From Anaerolineae bacterium (GTDB lineage: Bacteria > Chloroflexota > Anaerolineae > DUEN01): a stretch of 6,050 nt of DNA. This document shows positions 1 through 6,050 of this stretch, in pieces (the first letter of the stretch is position 1; each line of letters starts with the position of its first letter). The notes beneath the pieces are model-generated. The model did not search any database. It was not told the DNA's origin and worked only from the letters and a program-made list of their open reading frames with translations. The position numbers and the translations under genes were made by a program. The stretch covers positions 1 to 6,050 of the forward strand of contig JAGHDS010000390.1 of assembly GCA_021159845.1 (NCBI GenBank), written 5' to 3'.

Positions 1-461
1 ACCTTCACGACCACCTGGTCGCCGCTGGTCAGGGTGGCGGCATGGACCTGAGCCAGCGAAGCGGCCGCCATAGGCTCCGGATCAAAGGTGGCGAACAGCG
101 TATCCAGCGGCCCACCTAGATCTTCTTCGATTCGAGACTTGATCACCTCCCACGGGGCAGGGGGCACAGTATCCTGGAGCTTGCTCAGTTCGGCAATATA
201 GGCTGGCGGAAGCAAGTCCGGACGGGTGCTGAGAATCTGGCCGAGCTTGACGAATGTAGGGCCGAGCTCTTCCAGGGCTAAACGCAAGCGCTGCGGCGCG
301 CCCAACATCTCCCGCTCGTCACGACGTAGCAGACGGCGGGGGAGCGCCAACACGGGCAACAGTTCCATCTGATCCAGCAGCTCGCCGAAGCCGTGCCGGA
401 TCAGTACCTGAGCGATCTCCCGATAGCGATGCAGGTGGCGATAACGTTGCGTTGGTCTCAC
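1..461 (-). CDS. ABC1/AarF/UbiB-family atypical kinase, N-terminal part (cut by left edge)
   Basis: The first 153 codons of an ABC1/UbiB-family protein are visible. The family is membrane-associated and kinase-like, and acts in quinone or other isoprenoid-lipid homeostasis. The N-terminus reads RYREIAQVLIRHGFGELLDQ, typical of the family. The diagnostic KxGQ motif is at residues 72-75, inside an EELGPTFVKLGQ-type block followed by STRPDLLPP. The alanine-rich nucleotide loop (AAASLAQVH, residues 132-140) replaces the glycine-rich loop of ordinary kinases. The VVVKV strand carries the expected ATP-site lysine at residue 153, the last complete codon. The catalytic and metal-binding C-terminal lobe lies outside the window. 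The GTG start is chosen because it overlaps the upstream YidC-like stop as GTGA, has a weak GGAAA about 5-9 bases upstream, and leaves the conserved N-terminus intact. Translation is probably coupled to the gene before it. The family call is secure; the substrate cannot be told. Confidence 0.93.
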   Translation of the reverse strand, partial: MRPTQRYRHLHRYREIAQVLIRHGFGELLDQMELLPVLALPRRLLRRDEREMLGAPQRLRLALEELGPTFVKLGQILSTRPDLLPPAYIAELSKLQDTVPPAPWEVIKSRIEEDLGGPLDTLFATFDPEPMAAASLAQVHAATLTSGDQVVVK

Positions 462-961
462 GATCGTTTCCGAGTTGTAAAGTATGGTTGGACAATCGCC
501 AGCACGTTCTGCGTTACCATTGAAAGAACAGGGAGTACAAGATAGACCTCGCTGTAGGACCAATCCCGGTTCCATGGCGCCTGCAATAGCCATCTGGCAT
601 TCTGCGGTTCGGCTAGGTTGGGAAGCCAGAGGAAGCCCTCGTTCAAGATGGGCATCTGGATCAACATTGGTAGGCACTCCAACATGGGATTAATGCCCTT
701 CTCCCGGGAGAGTTTCATCTGTTCGGCGGCCAGTTTTCCCTTGTCTTTTCCATACCGCTCCTGCAATGCTTGCAGCTCAAATTGTAATTCCTGCATAGTG
801 ATTGTGGCTTGAAGTTGTTTCCTCGTCAGCGGGACGGTGATCAACTTGATGGATACCGTCAGCAGGATGATGGCCAGGCCATAACTTCTTGTAATCCCAT
901 GTAGGAGGACCAGGACCTGAGTTAAAGGTTCAACAACGAACGTATTCCATAAGTGAGTCAC
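458..961 (-). CDS. YidC/Oxa1-family membrane insertase homologue, internally shortened
   Basis: Family members insert proteins into the cytoplasmic membrane. Counting from the GTG at 961, the protein has 167 residues and no large periplasmic P1 domain. Helix 1 (about residues 27-45) carries Lys39 at the site of the conserved groove-positive residue. Next comes the cytoplasmic coiled-coil hairpin (KQLQATITMQELQFELQALQ, followed by EKGINP), then the signature CLPMLIQMPI. Two blocks present in normal relatives are missing. QMPI runs straight into LNEGFLWLPNL, and the helix VYLVLPVLSMVTQ joins directly to NVLAIVQPYF, which is normally the end of the last helix. The reading frame is open throughout, and usual lengths exceed 200 residues. 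The start is uncertain. GTG961 sits directly against a GGGAGG, with no spacing; ATG988 and TTG994 are in frame but have no ribosome binding site. The gene overlaps the patatin end by 32 bases and the ABC1 start by 4. It could be a minimised insertase or a decaying copy. Confidence 0.82.
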   Translation of the reverse strand: MTHLWNTFVVEPLTQVLVLLHGITRSYGLAIILLTVSIKLITVPLTRKQLQATITMQELQFELQALQERYGKDKGKLAAEQMKLSREKGINPMLECLPMLIQMPILNEGFLWLPNLAEPQNARWLLQAPWNRDWSYSEVYLVLPVLSMVTQNVLAIVQPYFTTRKRS

Positions 962-1850
962 CCTCCCGTCGTGTGGCAACGTGATCATCGGCAAAGCCGA
1001 TTAGCTGTTTGATCTGGGGCAGTATTGCCATGGTGGCCTCCTCTCCTGCCGCGATGATCTCCGCTGCATGGTTGAAACCTCCCAACATGGTCGCGCCCTC
1101 GGGCAAAGTAGGTCGTATGAGCACATCAGGATCGGCTTCTCTTATCTTATACTCGGTCAAACGATCTCTCATCAGCACCAGGCAGGCGCGCAATGTCTCT
1201 ATGATCAACGTCCAGTGGGAGAAAGGAACCCGTTGCTGTGCATCCCGCAGCTCACGCAGTCCGTTGAACTCGGTTTGGACATTGACAGCTATCGTCACGT
1301 CCGCTCCCATGTTGCGAGCCACGTCCACCGGCAAGTTATTGAGTACGCCCCCATCTACCAACACACGTTCACCCAGCTGCAAAGGGGCGAAAATGCCCGG
1401 TATGGAGATAGTAGCCCTGATGGCTTCTACAACAGAGCCTTCCTGCAGCACTACTTCCTCACCCCGAACCAGGTCTACAGCCACAACAGCCAATGGCAGC
1501 CGCAAGTCGGCAAACGTGACATCGCCTAATTGTTGTATCAGATATCCCTGGACACGCTTGCCTTCAAACAGACCAGTGCGGGGCACGCTCCGATCTATTA
1601 GAGAGATGAGACTGCGTAGCCGACTCATACGCAAGGCTTCCTGCTCTATCTGCTCTGGTGTGAGTCCTGCAGCATATCCTGCGGCTATCAACCCGCCCAT
1701 GCTGGTACCAACCAGCAGGTCCACGGGAACGCCTTCATGTTCCAGAACCTTTAGCACACCTATGTGTGCTAGCCCCTTCGCTCCCCCTCCACTGAGCACC
1801 AATCCAACCCGGGGGCGCCTGCACAAGTGCGATACACAGTTCACTCTCAT
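930..1850 (-). CDS. Patatin-like phospholipase (bacterial RssA/YlbK/NTE type)
   Basis: This 306-residue protein is predicted to be a Ser-Asp-dyad lipid acyl hydrolase. The oxyanion-hole motif GGGAKG lies at residues 21-26, followed by the helix GLAHIGVLKVLEHEGV. The nucleophile elbow GTSMGG is at 48-53 with Ser50 catalytic. A conserved AIRATISIPGIFAP block is at 143-156, and the catalytic aspartate is Asp166 in LVDGG. There is no signal peptide or membrane segment, so it is probably cytosolic or on the inner face of the membrane. The frame is open back to a GTG at 1910. ATG1850 is preferred because AAGGAG precedes it by 11 bases, the patatin fold begins just after it, and a promoter-like element lies between the two candidates. 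The C-terminal tail (residues after about 290) overlaps the YidC-like gene. The natural substrate is unknown; phospholipids or lysophospholipids are likely from the family. Confidence 0.93.
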   Translation of the reverse strand: MRVNCVSHLCRRPRVGLVLSGGGAKGLAHIGVLKVLEHEGVPVDLLVGTSMGGLIAAGYAAGLTPEQIEQEALRMSRLRSLISLIDRSVPRTGLFEGKRVQGYLIQQLGDVTFADLRLPLAVVAVDLVRGEEVVLQEGSVVEAIRATISIPGIFAPLQLGERVLVDGGVLNNLPVDVARNMGADVTIAVNVQTEFNGLRELRDAQQRVPFSHWTLIIETLRACLVLMRDRLTEYKIREADPDVLIRPTLPEGATMLGGFNHAAEIIAAGEEATMAILPQIKQLIGFADDHVATRREGDSLMEYVRC

Positions 1851-1861
1851 CGGTTCAGCCA

Positions 1862-1867
1862 CTCCTT
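1862..1867 (-). promoter_or_regulatory. Ribosome binding site AAGGAG of the patatin gene
   Basis: AAGGAG on the minus strand ends 11 bases before ATG1850. The spacing is slightly long, but this is the only good Shine-Dalgarno match near any candidate start. It favours ATG1850 over the GTG at 1910. Confidence 0.6.
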
Positions 1868-1886
1868 GAAGTCTGCACGCCGAGTG

Positions 1887-1916
1887 GTTATAGCCTCCAA
1901 TCAGAAGCACTCACAA
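1887..1916 (-). promoter_or_regulatory. Putative sigma70-type promoter for patatin-yidC-ABC1
   Basis: On the minus strand, TTGTGA (1916-1911) resembles the -35 box (4 of 6). It is followed after 18 bases by TATAAC (1892-1887), a 5-of-6 match to the -10 box. Transcription would start near 1880, about 30 bases before ATG1850 and upstream of the AAGGAG. The placement between two genes is sensible. The -10 box lies in one arm of an 8-bp inverted repeat (1884-1891 with 1940-1947). The call rests on consensus matching by eye. Confidence 0.45.
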
Positions 1917-1958
1917 TCTGCAGCTTATCACGCATTGCCATAACCACGCCATTATCGC

Positions 1959-2243
1959 CTATTCCTGCCCAATCCTCCCCAGCCACCAGGCGAGGAGGAT
2001 CACCACTGCCGGGAACGCGGCGCCAAACCATCCCTGCAAAATCGAAGTCCGCCCGGACCATACGGAATAGCACCGTGCTCCATAAAACAGCCACAACAGA
2101 AAAACCACGGCCAGCGCCCGCTTGAACCTGGCGGCGGCTTGGCCAGCTGACTGGCCGGCAGGCGCTGACCTAGGAGGCCGCGTCGCCCAGATAAAGATCC
2201 AAAGAGCGGCGCCAGCATAAGCCAATAGGGTGATCTCTTCCAT
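1959..2243 (-). CDS. Small hypothetical membrane protein, three predicted helices, coupled to radical SAM gene
   Basis: This 94-residue protein is not recognised. Three hydrophobic segments are visible: residues about 4-20 (ITLLAYAGAALWIFIWA), 43-56 (ALAVVFLLWLFYGA) and 71-89 (ending VVILLAWWLG). A Pro/Ala/Gln-rich basic linker (residues 22-42) with Arg39, Lys41 and Arg42 lies between helices 1 and 2, and probably faces the cytoplasm. There is one cysteine (Cys58) and no lipobox or cleavable signal peptide. The frame stays open upstream, but that stretch lies over the end of the radical SAM gene and reads like a shadow. ATG2243 starts the hydrophobic protein and shares one base with the radical SAM stop (TGATG), a typical coupled start. 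Its position suggests it anchors, assists or transports for the radical SAM enzyme, but this is inference from location only. Confidence 0.72.
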   Translation of the reverse strand: MEEITLLAYAGAALWIFIWATRPPRSAPAGQSAGQAAARFKRALAVVFLLWLFYGARCYSVWSGRTSILQGWFGAAFPAVVILLAWWLGRIGQE

Positions 2244-3682
2244 CACGAGTGGCTGTGAATTGGCTTTCCCTCTCTCTCCGGCTCCCGAGGATGGCGACCA
2301 TTTCCCCTGGGCGGCTCCGGGACAGGGAAGCCCTTGCTTACGAAGTCCTCCTGCCATGCTCGATCCATGATCACCCGATCGCGGCGGGCGTAATCATCCA
2401 ACCCGGAGGCCAACTCGTGGATCAAAGATTCCGCGCCCGGGTGAGTAGGATAAGGGTGAATCTCCGCATAGATATCTCGGAAGACATGGGGGTGATCGAT
2501 CAGCATACATGGCAACAGCAGATTGCTGTCATACGGCTGACGCGCCCGAATGGCACGGAAGAAGGAAGAACGCAGGATCTCCTTCAGGCTCTTCTCCTTC
2601 ACGTTGTCCACCGCGAAGTGGGTGAAGATACAAGGCTCCACATCGCCATGAGAGTTGATGTGGAAGTATTCTCTGCCTCCCGCGATGCAGCCACCGACAT
2701 GGGGTGCATCATTCCAGAAATCCATGACGAATAGGGGACGTGTGCTTCGGATACGCGCTGCCCCGTGAACCCGCAGGTAATTCCGTTGCTCTGGCGTGGG
2801 CATCAGGCTCAGATCCGGATCACGTCCAATGGGCATATATAAGAAGTGCCAGCCGAAGAAACATCCCTTCTCTAAAAGCATGTCATTGAATTCATCGCTA
2901 CAGATCACCTCCACATTATGGCGCGTCACCATGGAGGAGAAGCCGAAGAACACGCCGGCTTCCCGCAGCCTGTCAAAGGCCTGCATGATCTTGGCATAGG
3001 TACCGGGTCCCCTTCGAGCGTCGGTCTCTGCCTCCCATCCCTCGATGCTGATGACCGGGGTCACATTGCCCAGCTCAGCCAGCCGAGCCACATTCTCCGG
3101 GGTCAACAAGGTGCCATTGGTGTAGACCTGGAAGAAGACATCGTTGTGTTTGGCATAGATGTCCCACATGTCACGTCGGATGAAGGGTTCACCACCCAAC
3201 ACGGTGACGAAGTAGATCCCCATCTCTTTGCCTTCGCTCAGCACCCGGTCGATTACCTCGATGGGCAAATCGTCAGCCTGGGTGTACTCCCCGGCATAAC
3301 AACCCACGCAGTGCAGGTTGCAGCGCATGCTGGGGCTGATGAGGAAAGTAAACGGCGGCCTGATCCCCTCCCGCTCACAAGCTTCCCGTCTAGCCCGGCC
3401 AGTCCCCCAGTTATTATTCACTACGAGGTCAATGATCAAATGTTCTCTGGCACGCGGGTTCAACTCGTACAGCAGTCGTTTAATCAGACGGCCAAAAGGT
3501 CGGTCCTCCTTCCACGCCCGCTTCATCGAGCGCGCAACTTCTTTATGGTGCTCATGCGGGGCAAATCGCTCCAATAGACTAAGCAGGCGTTCGACATTTC
3601 TCTCTGAGGTGTGAGCCAACAGAGAAAGTGTTGCGGTCATCAATTGCTTGGCCGCTGCCTCCTTCATCGCGTTAACACCCAT
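2243..3682 (-). CDS. Radical SAM enzyme with SPASM/twitch-like C-terminal region
   Basis: This 479-residue protein should bind a [4Fe-4S] cluster and S-adenosylmethionine and generate a 5'-deoxyadenosyl radical. The cluster motif is Cys121-x3-Cys125-x2-Cys128 in PSMRCNLHCVGCYAGEY. The SAM-binding GGEP is at residues 163-166, and TNG is at 188-190. Further cysteines at 332 (GGCIAGGREYF), 351 (INSHGDVEPCIF) and 392 (LLPCMLIDHP) have a SPASM/twitch layout, suggesting an auxiliary iron-sulfur cluster. An N-terminal region of about 110 mostly helical, charged residues precedes the barrel, and the last 20-odd residues form a Pro/Arg/His-rich tail. GAGGAGG eight bases upstream fixes ATG3682 as the start, rather than the internal Met6. 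The architecture resembles a family I recall from clostridia and other anaerobes with no known substrate. The lipid-gene surroundings suggest a lipid or a membrane-associated substrate. Peptide modification, the common role of SPASM proteins, lacks support because no precursor peptide is obvious nearby. Confidence 0.92.
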   Translation of the reverse strand: MGVNAMKEAAAKQLMTATLSLLAHTSERNVERLLSLLERFAPHEHHKEVARSMKRAWKEDRPFGRLIKRLLYELNPRAREHLIIDLVVNNNWGTGRARREACEREGIRPPFTFLISPSMRCNLHCVGCYAGEYTQADDLPIEVIDRVLSEGKEMGIYFVTVLGGEPFIRRDMWDIYAKHNDVFFQVYTNGTLLTPENVARLAELGNVTPVISIEGWEAETDARRGPGTYAKIMQAFDRLREAGVFFGFSSMVTRHNVEVICSDEFNDMLLEKGCFFGWHFLYMPIGRDPDLSLMPTPEQRNYLRVHGAARIRSTRPLFVMDFWNDAPHVGGCIAGGREYFHINSHGDVEPCIFTHFAVDNVKEKSLKEILRSSFFRAIRARQPYDSNLLLPCMLIDHPHVFRDIYAEIHPYPTHPGAESLIHELASGLDDYARRDRVIMDRAWQEDFVSKGFPVPEPPRGNGRHPREPEREGKPIHSHS

Positions 3683-3690
3683 CTTAGTTT

Positions 3691-3697
3691 CCTCCTC
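3691..3697 (-). promoter_or_regulatory. Strong ribosome binding site GAGGAGG of the radical SAM gene
   Basis: GAGGAGG on the minus strand stands eight bases before ATG3682 and is the best Shine-Dalgarno in the window. It decides the start of the radical SAM gene and implies efficient translation independent of the upstream MFS gene. Confidence 0.85.
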
Positions 3698-3718
3698 GGC
3701 CTAGATAGTATGATATGC

Positions 3719-3736
3719 CGATCCGTAAACGGATCG
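3719..3736 (-). repeat. Perfect inverted repeat (7-bp arms, 4-base loop) between MFS and radical SAM genes
   Basis: CGATCCG and CGGATCG form perfect arms around a four-base spacer (TAAA on the plus strand, TTTA on the minus strand). It lies in the only gap between the MFS stop and the radical SAM ribosome binding site. No T-run follows on either strand, so it is not a normal intrinsic terminator. It could be a regulator binding site, an mRNA processing or stability hairpin, or a weak attenuator. Confidence 0.6.
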
Positions 3737-3766
3737 TCCTTCGACCACAGACGCCGGCACTACCCG

Positions 3767-4972
3767 CTAGCGCCGAATCCAGAGCATTCCCGCCAGCCCG
3801 ATACTCCCTACCAACGACGCGCTCACCAGAAGCACCGGGGAAATCCCTACCTGATCTGCCAGGGCTCCGATGAACGGCATGGGCAGGGTGGAGGCGAGAC
3901 TGCCCAACACCTGTTGTACGGCGACTACCCGCCCGCGCAACCCTGACGGCGGCGTCTCCTGCAAGATGGTCCTGGCCGGTACGTTCACCTGAGGCAACCC
4001 CAGGCCAATGCTCACCGTCGCCGCTAAGAAGATCAGGACGCCCCAGCCAGTCAGACGACGCAGAAATGCCAACAACCCTGTTCCTATAGCCAGAAATAAC
4101 ATACCGCGCCCTATCCACCGCTCTCGCGAGCCCTGCGCTTTGTCCAGCCCCACCAATACCAAGCCAAGGGCGAAGCCGGCTCCAACGGGAAGGATCAGCC
4201 ATGAGATCGTTTCCACGGGCATTCGCAAGCCCCTGGACACAAAGCCCGGCAACAGCGTCGTGAGCAACATGGTCATGGCCGTAGCAAGCATCATCCCCAC
4301 TGCGGCCAAGATCAGAAGCGGCCGATGGATGATATATTGCCACCCCGCCCGAAAGTCGCGCCACGTGAGAGAAGCGCGCCCTGATCCTGGCTGCGTCTGT
4401 GCCCCCCGAGGCAGGCCGGCCGCTAGCAATGTGGCGGTCAAGAAGAGCAGTGCCCCCCCCAGGCCAACTGCCTCCGCACCGAGGAAGTGGAATAGCAAAG
4501 GTCCCAACAACGCCAGCCCCAGTCCATGAGCAACCAAACTGGAAGCATTAAAAACGGCATTTGCTCTTTGCAATTGACCTGGCCGCATCAGGGCGGGCAA
4601 TAAGGCGCCCTCGGTCGCCATCACGAATTGAAGCAATATAGCGAGGATAGCATTGGTCAGATAGATCGCGACCAACAACAACGGGGGCCGAAGTAAAGCC
4701 GTAGCCACGGTAAAGCCCAGTGCCGTGAGCAGCCGCAAGGCGTTACTCACCGCGACCACGACTACCCGATCGTAGCGATCTACAACCACACCTGCAACCA
4801 AGCCAAACAGCATCCCCGGCAGCATGGAGCTCAGGATCATGATGCCCATCTGCGCGCTGGAGTGAGTAATCCTTTCCACCAACGCCATGGCGGCAAAGAA
4901 AAGGGCGTAGGCGGCCGTCAACGATGTGAACTGCGCTCCACACAATCGCTGGAATGTCCGATCTCTGAGCAC
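3767..4972 (-). CDS. MFS transporter, EntS/MFS_3 (DHA3)-like exporter
   Basis: This 401-residue, strongly hydrophobic protein has roughly 10-12 predicted membrane segments. It is probably a proton-driven exporter in the cytoplasmic membrane. The MFS motif A is visible after helix 2 as GLVAGVVVDRYDR (residues 57-69). In the second half, LRGRVVAVQQVLGSLAS and PFIGALADQVG (about 345-376) match the repeat-related pattern seen in the EntS/MFS_3 group. A hydrophilic central loop (about residues 188-215) separates the two six-helix halves. The start is GTG4972, sharing one base with the preceding synthase stop (TAGTG). GGAGG (4986-4982) lies nine bases upstream, so translation is probably coupled. 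A run of eight G on the coding strand (4453-4460) encodes part of a glycine-rich helix. The substrate cannot be deduced; drugs, siderophores or a lipid-like product are all possible for the family. Confidence 0.9.
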   Translation of the reverse strand: MLRDRTFQRLCGAQFTSLTAAYALFFAAMALVERITHSSAQMGIMILSSMLPGMLFGLVAGVVVDRYDRVVVVAVSNALRLLTALGFTVATALLRPPLLLVAIYLTNAILAILLQFVMATEGALLPALMRPGQLQRANAVFNASSLVAHGLGLALLGPLLFHFLGAEAVGLGGALLFLTATLLAAGLPRGAQTQPGSGRASLTWRDFRAGWQYIIHRPLLILAAVGMMLATAMTMLLTTLLPGFVSRGLRMPVETISWLILPVGAGFALGLVLVGLDKAQGSRERWIGRGMLFLAIGTGLLAFLRRLTGWGVLIFLAATVSIGLGLPQVNVPARTILQETPPSGLRGRVVAVQQVLGSLASTLPMPFIGALADQVGISPVLLVSASLVGSIGLAGMLWIRR

Positions 4973-6050
4973 TAGCGCATGCCTCCGATGCGATCATATC
5001 GTCTCAAAATAATGGCCACATTCTGCCCGCCGAACCCGAAGGCATTTACCATGACGGAGCGAACAAGTTGCCGACGAGCTATGTTGGGTACATAGTCCAA
5101 GTCGCATTCCGGGTCAGGCGTGCGATAGTTGATCGTCGGAGGGATAATGTCATGGGATATGGAAAGCACGGCAGCCAATGATGTGATGGCACCCGCAGCC
5201 CCTAACGCATGTCCCACCATCGACTTCGTAGCAGTCACCGCCAGCCGATAGGCATGCCCCCCATACACAGCCTTGATAGCCTTCGTCTCAATTGCATCGT
5301 TGAGACGAGTACTGGTACCATGAGCAAAGATCACATCTATATCCTCGGGATCCAGCCCGGCGTTGAGCAGAGCGCCACGCATGGCACGGATCGCCCCATC
5401 GCCACTAGGGTCCGGCGCAGTGATGTGATACGCATCGGCCGTCAGGCGGCCACCCAACAGCTCAGCATAAATACAAGCACCGCGTCGGTGGGCGTGCTCC
5501 TCCGTTTCCAGCACCAACACAGCGGCTCCCTCACCGCAGACAAAGCCGTCGCGGTCAGCATCAAAAGGACGCGATGCTTCCGACGGGCTATTGCCGCGGT
5601 GCGAGAGCGCGCCCGTGCGGTCGAAGGCGGCTAACGCGACCGGGCCGGGTAGTGACTCGCTTGCGCCAGCCAGTACGATGTCGGCCTCGCCTTGTTGCAG
5701 AAGGTGATACGCCTCCAGCAACGCGTAGGTGCCACTGGCACAGGCCGCTGTGGTGGTTATCACAGGCCCCTTGGCACCGGTCTCAATCGACACCACACAT
5801 GAAATGCCGTTAGGCATAATCATTGGGACTAGAAATGGTCCAACACTGCGAGGGCCTCTGGCTAGCAGAGAACGCACTCCCGCCTCTAATATGCTAACGT
5901 CGGCCAAGCCGGTATTAAGCACAATCCCCACTCGGGAGGCGTTACTACCACTGATAACCAACCCCGCATCAGCCATCGCTTGACGTGCAGCGACCAGAGC
6001 CATTTGAGCCGCCAGCCCGGTATGCCGCGCCAGCTTGCGCCCTATGTAGT
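4972..6050 (-). CDS. fabF: Beta-ketoacyl-ACP synthase II (FabF-type KAS), N-terminus beyond right edge
   Basis: The visible 358 residues cover most of a KAS II condensing enzyme, which extends acyl-ACP by decarboxylative condensation with malonyl-ACP in the cytosol. The Cys-His-His triad is complete. The nucleophile cysteine is in TTAACASG (codon 5742-5740). The first histidine is in FAHGTSTRLND (5322-5320) and the second in KSMVGHALGAAGA (5211-5209), with its conserved lysine five residues earlier. PFDADRDGFVCGEGA and the C-terminal NAFGFGGQN are also family hallmarks. Coding continues without a stop past the Met at 6003 to the edge, with residues such as GRKLARHTG, so that Met is internal. 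About 50-60 N-terminal residues are missing compared with the usual length of roughly 410. It is called FabF-like. A specialised lipid or polyketide synthase cannot be excluded, because no other fab genes are visible. It is the first visible gene of the cluster. Confidence 0.93.
   Translation of the reverse strand, partial: YIGRKLARHTGLAAQMALVAARQAMADAGLVISGSNASRVGIVLNTGLADVSILEAGVRSLLARGPRSVGPFLVPMIMPNGISCVVSIETGAKGPVITTTAACASGTYALLEAYHLLQQGEADIVLAGASESLPGPVALAAFDRTGALSHRGNSPSEASRPFDADRDGFVCGEGAAVLVLETEEHAHRRGACIYAELLGGRLTADAYHITAPDPSGDGAIRAMRGALLNAGLDPEDIDVIFAHGTSTRLNDAIETKAIKAVYGGHAYRLAVTATKSMVGHALGAAGAITSLAAVLSISHDIIPPTINYRTPDPECDLDYVPNIARRQLVRSVMVNAFGFGGQNVAIILRRYDRIGGMR

Noticed and set aside
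1009..1869. Long plus-strand open frame (about 286 codons) opposite the patatin gene
   Set aside because: Its product is Ser/Thr/Pro/Arg-rich with no recognisable domain, while the opposite strand encodes a complete patatin. It is an antisense shadow of a GC-rich gene.
1851..1910. GTG1910 as the start of the patatin gene
   Set aside because: It adds 20 residues upstream of the fold, has no Shine-Dalgarno, and would lie upstream of the predicted transcription start. ATG1850 has AAGGAG.
2244..2357. N-terminal extension of the small membrane protein into the radical SAM gene
   Set aside because: The extra residues are Gly/Pro/Lys-rich shadow coding over the radical SAM end. The TGATG overlap gives a natural start at 2243.
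2918..3577. Plus-strand open frame (about 219 codons) opposite the radical SAM gene
   Set aside because: No domain and no ribosome binding site, and it lies fully over the well-supported radical SAM core. The same holds for the plus-strand frame at 2249-2734.
2243..3682. Assignment of the radical SAM protein as hopanoid HpnH
   Set aside because: It is longer than HpnH, has a large N-terminal extension and a different C-terminal cysteine region, and no squalene-hopene genes are visible.
3719..3736. Intrinsic terminator after the MFS gene
   Set aside because: The hairpin is perfect but short and is not followed by a T-run in either direction.
3684..4364. Second minus-strand frame of 226 codons overlapping the MFS gene
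   Set aside because: The translation is Gly/Arg/Ala-rich without membrane segments or motifs. The MFS frame has clear family motifs. It is a shadow frame.

Overview
The window carries seven genes, all on the minus strand and packed head to tail, so transcription runs from position 6050 towards position 1. No RNA gene, CRISPR array, insertion sequence or phage gene is visible. The DNA is moderately GC-rich, with Shine-Dalgarno sites, frequent GTG starts and one-to-four-base gene overlaps, which points to a bacterium. The YidC-like protein lacks the large periplasmic domain of proteobacterial YidC. Together with the style of the kinase, patatin and radical SAM proteins, this suggests a lineage such as Chloroflexota, but that assignment is an inference from memory and is not proven here.

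Layout in transcription order: (1) a FabF-type beta-ketoacyl-ACP synthase whose N-terminus lies beyond the right edge; (2) an MFS exporter whose GTG start overlaps the synthase stop by one base (TAGTG); (3) an 84-base gap with a perfect 7-bp inverted repeat and a strong ribosome binding site; (4) a radical SAM enzyme with a C-terminal SPASM/twitch-like cysteine region; (5) a 94-residue small membrane protein whose ATG overlaps the radical SAM stop by one base (TGATG); (6) a gap of about 108 bases with a credible sigma70-type promoter; (7) a patatin-like phospholipase; (8) a shortened YidC/Oxa1-family protein overlapping the patatin end; (9) an ABC1/UbiB-family kinase-like protein whose GTG overlaps the YidC stop (GTGA) and which runs off the left edge.

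Most of the genes deal with lipids or membranes: acyl-chain elongation, membrane export, lipid hydrolysis, membrane protein insertion, and an ABC1 kinase of the isoprenoid-lipid/quinone type. The radical SAM enzyme and its small membrane partner sit in the middle, so a lipid-related substrate is a reasonable but untested idea.

The most unusual object is the YidC-like protein. It appears to have lost two internal segments in frame, leaving a roughly three-helix protein with a chimeric last membrane helix whose predicted orientation is preserved. Its start codon is also unclear. It may be a minimised Oxa1-superfamily insertase or a decaying copy. No region longer than 300 bases lacks a gene.
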